Of a stretch of 64,000 nt of DNA, positions 28,259-39,000 are shown one piece after another (within the stretch, counting starts at the first letter, position 1; every line of letters starts with the position of its first letter). The stretch is from contig JAQGDQ010000082.1 of assembly GCA_030141605.1 (NCBI GenBank), positions 360,501-424,500 of the forward strand. The letters are read 5' to 3'. Under the pieces are notes generated by a model, which was not told the DNA's origin, did not search any database, and was given only the letters and a program-made list of their open reading frames with translations. A program made the translations under genes and the position numbers. Source of the DNA: Tubiluchus corallicola (taxonomy: Eukaryota > Priapulida > Priapulimorpha > Priapulimorphida > Tubiluchidae).

Positions 28259-28570
28259 TTAAATAGTATCGCCTTGTTTACACAATTCTACGTATACTTC
28301 CTCCTCAAGATGCATAATCTCCCCCTCCCACAAGCCCAACGTCTTCCCAACAAATTCTGCAATAGCTAATAATTGATCTAAGGGCGTGACGGAATGCCCT
28401 CGGAAATACCACATCCACCAGAACAGACAGAGATGAGTCAAGCACGCATTAGAATTTTCATGAGGGCATACCGGAAATCCGAAAAGACGAAGAGGAAATC
28501 GGAGATGGCTGAATAAATTTAAAAGCCAAGTTGTTATTGAGAAACAACATTTTCGCTGCGCCAGTGACAT
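28259..28570 (-). other. Unassigned 103-codon ORF
   Basis: ATG at 28570 to a stop at 28259 on the minus strand. The last 40 or so residues are acidic with Leu spacing suggestive of a helix. I recognise no family. It has no supporting splice sites or neighbouring exons, so it may be chance. Confidence 0.15.
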
Positions 28571-28722
28571 TGAGATATTTACTGCGGTTTATTAAGATGA
28601 CAAATGACGCAAAACTCAGCTGAAACAATCATAACTGTTATTTTAGTAAATATGATTTAGTATACGTTCCGAAAATCAAAGAAAAGGGTTCCTATTATAA
28701 AAGTTATGCCAGATGAGTGGCC
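28571..28722. other. Short noncoding gap
   Basis: Nothing recognised between the ORF and the MITE. Confidence 0.5.
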
Positions 28723-28914
28723 TAATGGCGCGCTCAAATGTAGGACTACTCTCGTCGCACGTGTGAACGGCTTGGCAACTTCTCGCGCAACTTATTGCAC
28801 TCTCAATGAGAATTGCTGAGAGGTTACCAAACTGTTCACACGCGCAACTTTACTCTCAGAGAGAAGTTATGCAACAAGTTGCGTGGTAAATCTGAATGTC
28901 TGAACGCGCCATTA
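28723..28914. mobile_element. 192-bp MITE with nested inverted repeats, TA flanks
   Basis: The outer ends are TAATGGCGCGCTCAAA on the left and, in reverse complement, TAATGGCGCGTTCAGA on the right, consistent with a TA duplication. A second inverted pair lies inside (28760-28784 with 28818-28842, 21 of 25 matching, CGTGTGAAC...). A third pairs 28785-28799 with 28870-28883 around GCAACTTRTTGC. It is GC-rich compared with its surroundings and has no ORF. I infer a MITE able to fold into several hairpins. Superfamily unknown. Confidence 0.65.
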
Positions 28915-30181
28915 GAAACCCATGCTTTATAGCTGCAGCACACTTGCAAACTTGTAAACACATTAGTAGGCCCTATGACGTATAAAGTACAGTTTTACAT
29001 TTTATATATAAATGTATATGTTTTTCATTGTTATATAAGATTGCGTAATATAAATGAAATTAAATGAAAAGTGCTCATTTAAAATGCTAGAGCTCTCCTG
29101 AGACTTGTCATCTTTAACATAAATAAAAGAAAATAAAACGGCACTTAACATGAATTAAAAAGCATTAAACGTTTTATTCATATTAAAAGCGCTCATTGTT
29201 TATTAACAAAAAAAAGTTGAAAGTGAATAGATCCTTGATTTCGTCTTAGTTTAAATATAATTTACTTGGTTTAGAACTTAATCAAGCTGAACCGAATTAC
29301 CGAATTGTTAAAACTCCTCAACCGAATAGTTAAAATTAGTTGACGAGAGTAGTTTATAAACTGTGTTAAAACTATTTAAATTGACGGGCAACTTGTCCAA
29401 CGCAACTAACGATTCAGTTTGATTCTCGTTAAGTTAATTTTACCTACTGATACAGAGCTTACAAAAACACCACCTTTCCTCTCCTTCTCTATCTCTATTT
29501 CATTTTCTCCGTCATAATTTGAATAATTCGATTAATTCAAATTATTGCCTAATCTTTTTTAGATATTAGCTGAGTGTATATTTAGTTTTTGTACGAATCT
29601 AACTAGTTTTTGAGGTAAGTGATCTACTTATGGTGCTGTACAACCACTTAGCTCTTAACCTGCTTATAAATCCGGGTTGCCTTCGGGCTTCTTATCTGTG
29701 GAATTTTTCTATTAGAACATTGTTTAGAACTATTAGAATTCTCTTATTAGAACATTTTCTAAAAACCGCAACCTCATTCAAGAAGAACATGCAACATATT
29801 TTTTCTATTCACTGGCAAATTAGTTAGGTAATTAATTAGTTAATTAGTTAATAGGATTCTGTTTCTCCAAACATTTATTTACACGTTCATCTTTTTACTG
29901 TAGCCTCTTACCTTAAGTTGTATGGTTGCACAAGTTATTAAGTACTACGCCAGTTACAGCATGATTCCCACTAATTCACAGAAATTCTGAAATTTTTGCG
30001 TGATTCACTCCACCCTAATCCTTCCTACACTACCACTGTTTCACTACTTTTAATCGACGGAATTTTTCGTGTTCGGTCATTAATTCTGAAATGCGTGGTG
30101 ACTCACTACCACGCTGTGACACTAATGGTAACATTTTTGCAAAAAAACTCGAATGCTGGTGTCTCATGACCCGAGTTATGT
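28915..30181. other. Noncoding stretch, possible transposon debris at its end
   Basis: AT-rich, unique. The last part (from about 30090) may belong to the transposase-like relic that follows, in another frame, but I could not align it convincingly. Confidence 0.45.
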
Positions 30182-30385
30182 ATGGCATCACATTGCTCGA
30201 CATTTCTGGTCGTCCACCCTCAAGTATTAACGCCCATTATTCATTATCTACTGGAATCGTTATTAATGGTTCGTTGTAGAAAAGACATAGAAAAGTCAGC
30301 GCCCAAGACAAAATCATGTAGATCATGTAAAGTGTTATGTAGATACTGTTTCGCTATGATGCATCATCGATACCGTTTTCGTTAA
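30182..30385 (+). pseudogene. Possible piggyBac-type transposase C-terminal relic
   Basis: A 67-codon frame whose C-terminus contains CRSCKVLCRYCFAMMHH at 30317-30367, preceded by RC and by KTKS. PiggyBac and PGBD transposases end in a cysteine-rich domain of the form RC..C...(R/K).T...C..C.v.LC...CF..yH. The match covers the C..C, V-LC, CF and H elements. One of the first Cys pair appears lost and the spacing is one residue short. No catalytic-domain motifs are seen upstream, and the frame has no large transposase attached. If real it is a broken fragment. A chance Cys-rich ORF remains possible. Confidence 0.3.
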
Positions 30386-32369
30386 CAAACGATTAAAAAA
30401 ACATTCACCGTACCCAAAAATTCAGCAACAAAAATTCAACACATAAATTGAAAGTAAGGTTGGGTTGGGTTCCCGCTCAACTATAATTCTAACTCTAAAT
30501 TCAAATACATAACTAAATTTTGTTCCATTTGAGAGACAGATTTGAGTCTGTGGATAGCTTTGCAGTTTAGTTTAGCAGTATACTCGTTTTTATGACACTC
30601 TTTTTGAGTAATCCAAAGGTAAAACGAAGCCTTACGCCCAAGCATAAGACACGCACATCCTAATATGGCACCGCCAACTTTATCAGTCATTAATTGTTAT
30701 AACCCTAATTGATTCATTTTGTTACTGACATCAGCAATATGGAAGCCGCTGGAATTCAATGGAGCCTAACAATAGGCTTACTCAATACTTTCGCTCAATT
30801 AACTCGCAATCGGAAGAGATTTTCATGAAGCATTTTTTTCTGATTCACAGATTTTGCAATAAAAACATGCGCTATAATGAGTGTTACAATAATAACAACA
30901 TTATGTGCTTGATGACATCATTTGAAGATATGCAAGCCAGTATGACCGATAACAGTTGACGCTCTTTCAACGTCTCATTTCGTCTGTTATAAACAACTAG
31001 ACACTGAGGCATTACCATTTGTTAGACCATTCCTCTCCTATCTGTAGCTAACAGCGTAAGCACGTTTGCTGCTAAAGCAGGATCTTGCTAAAGTTGTTGG
31101 AATTTTTCATTAAGTTAGCTATTCAAGTTGTTTCTAGTTTGCCAGGTGGTTTTTTGCAAGTTTCAAGGCTTCCTTTAAGGAGATTCTTACTAAAGTTTCA
31201 CTTGGTATTCTTAGAAGGTTTCCTGGCCATCTTTATTTTCAGAACTTGACTTTTGAACTCCAAGGACTTTCTTTTGTTCTATTGCATGAATCTTCATTTT
31301 TGATTATGTACGGTCTAGTTGACGCTCAACATTACAAAAATCAAAGCATCTTTCATCTAATATGAGAAACACACGTGAATAAAACATGTTACCAGTTGGA
31401 GTTAAACATTGCTTTTTTAAATTACATTTCGATATAAACTACAATTTTTCTCGGTTACTGCTGCTTTTATTTGGTTTGCGTTACTTTTAGTTTTTTTTTG
31501 GTATGCCACATAAAATTTTACAATATCGTGACTTTAAACTAAATAAATGATGCATACTTGGTACACCATGTATAGGTTATCCTGATATCTCGCACTTATG
31601 TTTTAAATATAAGTTCTGACTCGCATGTATTAAGTTGCCATAGCATTTATCTTGAAAAAATTAAAACAAGAATTAATTAATAATTACTTTAATGATGTTA
31701 TACTGTTGTTTAAAGCTCATCTGAAACTTCATGCTCGGAATAACTTTGGCTTCGTTGCAGGTTATAAACGTCAAATATGACGGCTTCCTTTCCACCTTCC
31801 CACCCCCAAGCAAAATAGTGTCTAAATTCAAACAAATTATAGGTCATCAACTCCTCATGACACATCGCTTCTCTTCCACATTGGCTTCATTATATCTGCA
31901 TCTCATGATCACACGTTATGTGATTGTAGGCCAGCCACAGTTTTCAGTGATTGTGTCCCACAATGCTCGTTCTAGTGTTTACCCAGACATTAGTCCTCGA
32001 AAATTACACAAATTTGTACGTAGATTGTTGCCTCGTAACAATACTTCGTTGAACAGAATAAACTCAATTATAACTAAGCAGATGAGGTCATAAATGTTAG
32101 TGTTGACAACTCATCGGCGATTAAAACGAGTTAAGAAATGTGAATCATTTTAATGTTGGTTTTTTCAACGCCATGAGCCACTGCAAATCATAATCTAGAA
32201 CACTTCGAATTTGTTTTTTGCAGAAAATTGTAGCAGGAACGGAATTTAGCTCATTACCAAGGCTAACTTTCTAAGATGACGTTTCTTAACCACGTTCAGA
32301 TATATATATATATACATAGTTCCAAACAATATGTCGTTTGGTCAGGGCCGCCAAGTACAAATAGTGAAC
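30386..32369. other. Noncoding stretch, nothing firm
   Basis: AT-rich. Includes one 120-codon ORF described separately and a short AT microsatellite near 32302-32315. Confidence 0.5.
31731..32093 (+). other. Unassigned 120-codon ORF
   Basis: ATG at 31731 to a TAA at 32091-32093. It is the longest ATG-started, non-repetitive frame in the gene-poor part. Basic, with hydrophobic stretches and an Arg/Lys-rich C-terminus. No family recognised. Near its start is TTGCAG|GTTATAAAC, a possible splice acceptor. With this base composition a chance ORF of this size in 57 kb is plausible. Confidence 0.2.
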
Positions 32370-32376
32370 TTGGCGG
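32348..32376. repeat. Perfect 9-bp hairpin
   Basis: CCGCCAAGT at 32348-32356 and its complement ACTTGGCGG at 32368-32376 with an 11-nt loop. It overlaps the 3' edge of the 5S-like relic on the minus strand. Confidence 0.85.
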
Positions 32377-32436
32377 TCACCTATCCATTTACTGACTAGG
32401 TTTAGCTGAGCGTAGTTTAGTTTCTCACTCGGTCGT
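32370..32436 (-). repeat. Second decayed 5S-rRNA-like sequence
   Basis: Minus strand reads GAGAAACTAAACTACG, then CAGTAAATGGATAGGTGACC, then GCC. This is the distal half of the 5S consensus (TTAGTACTTGGATGGGAGACCGCC). It shares the non-canonical TAAATGGATA and GTGACC with the copy at 27288-27366: over the 23-bp core (32375-32397 against 27292-27314) 21 positions agree. The shared changes suggest a common SINE-like family over two independent 5S pseudogenes. Confidence 0.5.
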
Positions 32437-32596
32437 TCCCTTCATTGAAAAAACTAAATTTTGTGTTCAAATTGTGAGTAAATCATAGCTTTATTGGTGT
32501 TTACCGAAAAAAAAGTGTTTGTAACGGAAAGAAATAACACAAATGAATGAGGAAAAGAACAAAAGAACAGATAGGAGGGTGATTTCTGGAGGAGAG

Positions 32597-32765
32597 TAAT
32601 GGAGAGGAGAGGAGGCTGCGAAAAGATGAGCGGAGAGGAGAGAAAAAGAAAGGGAAGAGAGGAGAAGAGAGGAGAGAGAAGAAGAGAGGAGGGGAGGGAG
32701 AGGATGAAGAGAAGAAGAGAAGAGAGAGGGAGGAGAAAGGAGAGAAAAGAAAAGGAGAGGGGAGG
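32597..32765. repeat. GGAGA/GAAGA purine tract
   Basis: Low-complexity plus-strand purine run. Arg/Glu/Gly frames on plus and Ser/Leu frames on minus are artefacts. Confidence 0.9.
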
Positions 32766-33185
32766 AATGACTTTTCATTCTGTTTACTATAGAACGTGTC
32801 ATGTAATCTCCTACGTCACGTGATCTTTCTGCGACATGCAAATGAAAATGATTTTTCCAATTAAACGTCGTTCTAGCGGTTGCTTAAACCGACTTCTCTG
32901 GAGATGGTGACGAAACAAAATGCAAATATTATGCAAATGTCTGATATCATTTTAACATTCTGTCGCAAAGAGACTGCCAACTTAATTGCTTTGCAAGGCA
33001 ACTAGTGGACGACAGGATATGGGTAGTGTATGATTAACTGCAGACAGGGAATCAATTCCACATTAGTTAAACATTAGTTTAAATTCCTTTTAGGGAGAAC
33101 TTAATTGAGCCTTTTCGTTGGATTTGGTGTGCTTTACTCACCATAGAAACCGTAACTGGAGTATACAGTCTCTAAAATATTGTGT
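32766..33185. other. Noncoding stretch, nothing recognised
   Basis: Unique sequence with no gene seen. Confidence 0.5.
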
Positions 33186-33298
33186 AGTATGTATGTATGT
33201 ATGTATGTATGTATGTATGTATGTATGTATGTATGTATGTATGTATGTATGTATGTATGTATGTATGTATGTATGTATATATGTAAGTATGTATGTAC
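33186..33298. repeat. TATG tetranucleotide microsatellite
   Basis: About 25 TATG units with variants at the right edge, followed by short GTG and TTG runs up to about 33342. Confidence 0.96.
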
Positions 33299-33342
33299 AT
33301 GTGGTGGTGGTGCAGTGGTGTTATTGTTGTTGTTGTTGTTGT

Positions 33343-34534
33343 TCCGTAATATGATCCGTATGTTCCTTAAAAGTCTAGTTACCAAATACCATTTGCGAAG
33401 TTTATTTTTCGATTGATTACAGTAATAATAATTAATACTAATTAGCTATTTATAATTTTATTATAATTATTAAGTGGATACAGCCAGGTCGATCTTTGTA
33501 TTTAAAGTAACGTCTTTTCTGTAATTCAGCTTAACTTGCAACAGTTGGATAAAGTAGCATTTTTTCTGCTAAACTAAAGCGTGTTTTTTTCGCAAATAGA
33601 AAAGTCGACGTAATGGCTTTTAAGTTAAGTAACCAGTCGACTGTCTCAAGCTTCAACTAGCTGCATTTGTTCACATGTTCTGCTTCGGTTTCGGTCTAAT
33701 GGCTAAAATGGACAGATGTTTTAAATTTTCTGAACAGGAAAATTCCCAGTTTCCGACACAATTAGTCGCGCTGAGTGACACGGTTTATTTAGCTACAGCT
33801 GAAGTTACAGGAAAAACTGTCTATGTAGATATAAATGTTTAGGCAATGCTCTTTAATTGCTTAGGTCTGTAGTGATACTAAGAAAAATACAACAGAGATC
33901 TTTTACTACTATTACATATGTAGACTTCACTATTAAACAATTTGTTCTTGTTTTAGTTGATGTGAGCGGAAAAATAATAGCATGTGGTGTTAAACGCATT
34001 CGCTAACATGAGCCGCCGAGTCTTTCTATGGTGATCTTTCTAGTAAGTAATAACAAGTATACCACATAATCTGTAATAGTACACTAAGCCTGATCATCTG
34101 CTAACGCATTAAATTTTCTATGACGTGACCATCTTCTCCAAAAGCAAAGTACCGTTGAAGAGCAAGGAGGATATAATGCTACTTTTGTTAGCAACAAATG
34201 ACAAAGTCTTTCTTGGTGTCGACATTGATTACTCATTTATTGTATGGCCTTCGTTATCACCAGATATCTATCCACATTACATGGTAATTGGCCTCAGTTA
34301 GTCATTTAATAGGAGCTGATGTGTATTAGAAAGATATAATTTAGCCCTTGACGGTAAGTAGCATTACTATTATAGCGGTTTTATACACTGATACCACTTA
34401 GTGAATTCGGATGCCATAATTTGTCACGGATTTTTGACTCCAGTTTATCAGACAAAGCTACATAAGGCCCCAAATTTGATCTAATAAATTTGTTTGTAGT
34501 GGACAATTTTACAACTATTACACGTAGGATACTC

Positions 34535-34537
<3 letters not shown>
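33343..34537. other. Noncoding stretch, nothing recognised
   Basis: AT-rich, unique. No gene seen. Confidence 0.5.
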
Positions 34538-34567
<30 letters not shown>

Positions 34568-34815
34568 CATACATACATACATACATACATACATACATAC
34601 ATACATACATACATACATACGTACATACGTACATACGTACATACGTACATACGTACATACGTACATACGTACATACATACATACATACATACATACATAC
34701 ATACATACATACATACATACATACATACATACATACATACATACATACATACATACATACATACATACGTACGTACGTACGCACGTACGCACGCACGCAC
34801 GCACGCACGCACGCA
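34538..34815. repeat. ATAC microsatellite with GTACATAC and GCAC blocks
   Basis: About 20 ATAC units, then about seven units of the 8-mer GTACATAC (from 34621), then about 23 ATAC units, then GTAC (about 34768-34780), then GCAC units to the end. Tyr/Met/Cys/Val and Thr/Ile/His frames on both strands are artefacts. Confidence 0.97.
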
Positions 34816-35989
34816 AAACTTTCCGGCTGTCTTAACAGAGGCAGAAATTGTCGATTGAACTGTAGATACTCGTAGTTGTGGTCGTCGCTGTGCGGATGGT
34901 AATTTAAATTTTGGTTATTTGTTAATAATAGTATAAACCCACAGTTAACTGAATTAGACATTAAAATTATGTATTGATTAAAGCATAATTAACTAATATT
35001 AATTAATTGTTGGTTATTACTATATGTATATCATCCTTTCTGGGATCGTTTTTAATCTCGCAAAATCGAGTAAACGATTGGGTCAATATGCTTAGATTAA
35101 TGTCGCTTTTAGAATCTTTATTTATGTCGACACCATAGTAAAATATGGGTCAGTAATTTTTATTTGATTTAACCAAGACTAAACATTAAACATTACTTTT
35201 TCAATCCAAGTCAGCTCAAAATTACTCAATTTATTTTTTATTTAATGTTATTCAACTTTGGCGACGTACCATCGTGGCTGGGATTGTTTTGTCTGTCGCC
35301 TTTAATGTATAAAAGTCAAAAACCACATATCTGACACCAGGTTTAACATTTTACTCACCTTCGCGCTGCCTGAGTACTAGACTATCCACTATTAATGCTC
35401 TCAAGGTCAATAATGCGCACATATCCACGTAGTATGCAAATAAGCCAAAATTTTTGTTTAAAAAATTTCAAAATACTTATCAAATTTTAATAATATTCAA
35501 TGGCGCGATTTCTTTTGTAAGCACGAGGTGTTTGTAAATATACCTACTTAGGCAAGATAGACATTAAAAAGGTGCAATGTTTGGAGCACCCTAATTTTGG
35601 TTTTCTCTTAAACTAAGCTTTTCACACTAGTCCAGTTTTCGCGATGACGATATACAAACTACATAGCAAGTTTAATTTTCAAAGAGCAAAAAATTATTAT
35701 GTCAAAAGGAAAAAGGCGTTGATTTTGACAGTATACATTTACAAGCACAACAAGGTCATGACTTAAAAGATATTGCAATAGTATTACGTGACATCAAATC
35801 ATCACGTTTCCCATGTCTTAGTGGGTGGCATATAATACTTTTTAATTCCTGTTCTTGTGTTCATAAGAAAAAAATGATCTTCTACAGTGTAAGGAGATCG
35901 GACAGCCATGTGCTGGGCAACTGTGGGTAATTGGATCCACATAATCTCCACTGTATATTTGGGATATTCACGTAAGACTAGCTAGGATT

Positions 35990-35992
<3 letters not shown>
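34816..35992. other. Noncoding stretch, nothing recognised
   Basis: AT-rich, unique. No gene seen. Confidence 0.5.
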
Positions 35993-36083
<91 letters not shown>

Positions 36084-36093
36084 CGCTCTCTTC
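35993..36093. repeat. CT dinucleotide microsatellite
   Basis: About 88 bp of CT followed by GCTCGCTC and CTTCTCT degenerate units. Confidence 0.96.
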
Positions 36094-39000
36094 TCTACTC
36101 ATTCTTTTAAGCGTTTTTCAGAAATGTTGCATAATTACTTACAATAAACATTTTACATTCCTTCTAGTCCTTCTAAACCTTTAAAACAGAGTTCCATACA
36201 ATGTAAGAAAATGATAAAAGCAACGTATCGTTCAGATAAGGTAATAACTGGCCGGTCACAGTGTGCGCTTGACTCAAAAAATTAAGTAACGTCGAGTAAG
36301 GTTACTAAGTGAATGAGCGACGACTACGACGACATTTCTGAACGTTTCCATTGTCATTCTGCCTCTTGTAAACTACGATGTCATGTAACGTTTTTGATAA
36401 CCTAATTAAATCGAGCAGTTATTTTATTCAGAAAATAAAAATTATGTTTGCAATCATGCGCTTCCTTTTATCTCACAAAAATAATTATTTTTATCCCAGA
36501 AAAATCAAAATAGGGTGTTCGTTATAAAGCAGCGTTCACCTAAAAAGGCTTCGTCATAATAACTTTTGGATTAATAATTCAAAAAGTCAATACAGCAAGA
36601 CATCATTAAATCTAATTATCTTCGTAATTACAAACAGCAATAGCCTAATGACAATAGCTCATTGTGTAGATGGTCAATCGCTAATGGTCAAGTGGTCAAT
36701 GTCAGCACCAATAGTCTTTTATACTGATATCACACTGAACCTAACTGACCATATAGGCTTAGCCTGGTTATACACTAAAGGCGCTGTATATCAACGCGCT
36801 AGATAAAGTTGCTTTAATTTTATTAACGCACGAAAGAAATACTAAATTAGCAAGTCTGAAACTTTCCACACCACTGCGACTCGATCCTAAGATCTTCTGC
36901 TTAACAATGATCAGGAAAATGTTTGAACGTGCTTAGCAGACTTTATGTTTAACAAAAACCCAGCTTTCTGACACGAAATGACTACCGATTTTTGTTCAGT
37001 TTCGTGTACGAGTAGGCACATTGGGAGCTATTTCGAAATTATACGAAATTAAGGCATTTGGCCAGAGCCCATTTTGTCTGATTTTCGATACTCAGGTAAA
37101 ATCCAAGTGAGAAAGTTTCCATTGAAAATTATTTCCAGTCACCTCTATTTGTTTATTATGAAAACTCGCATTAGGCCTATAGCTTAAAACACAACGCCAT
37201 GGAATTCTTTGATGACGCAAAAATGTGCGAAAGTTTGAACTACAGCAGGTGCCTTACAAAGTTAAATTTCACTGTATGTTATCACCGCACATTAGCATCT
37301 GCCTGTGTTAGTTACTTGTTCATGGCTTCTGTGATTTTTAAGTTATAACTAAAAAGCTTTTGCATGTTAAAAATTGAAATGCCGCAACATTGTTAGCTGA
37401 TCATCAACTGAATATAGCCACATTGACTTATAAAGTACTCAGGACATGGAACTGAGCAAAACAATAAATCAACCAGTTTACATCATGGTCTTCACCACAG
37501 AAAATAAGGCACTGACAAAGATTTGATATAAAGAAAATTGACTTGAGCATTTGAACTACGATGCCATAGAATGTACAATGGTCGCACAAAGCTGTTTGAT
37601 GAAGAAGAAGTAAAGGCAAAAACTGTTGAATGCTAAAACCAAATTCTCCATAAGGAAAGGAGGAAGTGTATCAGCTGGCACCTTCGTCTAGTTTGCATTT
37701 GCCATGAATGCTAGCAATAGTGACAGACGAAATTTTTTCAGGCAATTATTAATTTTTTTAACTTGTTTATTTAAAATTTCTGTATCTTTGGAAAAATCTA
37801 AGGGAATGACCTAAAAATTTTGGTGTTTATACATAGACGCATGCAATATCAGTGTGACAATTTCAAACGATTCTATTAGTTTTTCTTACAGTATCATAAT
37901 CAAAACATCGGCGCACTTTTTGTGCCAAGTATAGTAATGTTTTTCTATACAATAAATATATATATAGGCCGGCGAAAAGATAGTGGAAAGTAAATTTATG
38001 AGCGTTGATATTACTCATCATTAAGCGTTACCTAACTTTCAAATCAACGCTTGCAAATTTCCAAAACTAACAAACACTGCCTCTTTCTTACAGGGGGTCT
38101 TTCAACAAAAAAAATAGAGAAAAGCCAGGCGTTCGCGTAACATCAAAACGCCATTCAAAAACAAGCAAAGCAAAATAAATTCCACTTTTTGTTGTGTTAC
38201 TACCAGTCCCATCGTTTCATTAGCTGTCCAGATATAACATTTGATGTATACCATCCATGCAGCTCAACCTCCAATCGCAAAACTTTATGTCAGAGTCAAA
38301 TGAAAATTTATTACAACGAGTGGTGCACGTTTAGAGTCAGAATTTTGACCTCTTTACGAAACAGACAGATATTCTCTGATTTACGGTTAAACATATCAAA
38401 AGATGAAGTTCCAGATAAGATACTTTTCTAGTCTCTGATCTTAGGCCTGTTTTTTATCAGTTTCTTTATTATGGGTGCGAGTTCACTTATTATAAACAAT
38501 CCTATTCAAGAAAAATAAACAAACACACAAAGAAAAAACTGCTTGAAGATCCGCAGAAATGAAATAAAATAGGTGTAAATCAACCTGTGTTTATAAACCA
38601 AAAATACCGATCATTTTGAATCTATGGGAAATCTATGGCAAAATAGTTTAATTTTCTTTTAGTGCCTCTGTAGTGACATTAGACATATAGTCAAGTTAGA
38701 CAGCACTGCAAAACGAAGATAAATTTTGTCAGCAAAAACTATGCATTTGTGCTAGAAGATATTAGATTTGCCCAAAGTGACCTGTTTTCGATTATTTCCT
38801 CTATTAATTTTCAAGAAAAAGCTATGAATGAAACATTGTAATGAAATAGGTATTTTAATTGGTAGTATTATAACGGAAGTTATGGGAAGCCAGTGAAAAT
38901 CATTTACATGGAAACCAGGATCGTCTTTAAAACCTTCACACTTCCGTAGCCTGTTAACTGTTAATATAAGTTCTACAGTTCATGCCTCATGTTTGTTGTC

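Noticed and set aside
34481-34961. Tyr/Val/Cys/Met and Thr/Ile/His repeat frames
   Set aside because: Direct read-through of the ATAC array in different phases.
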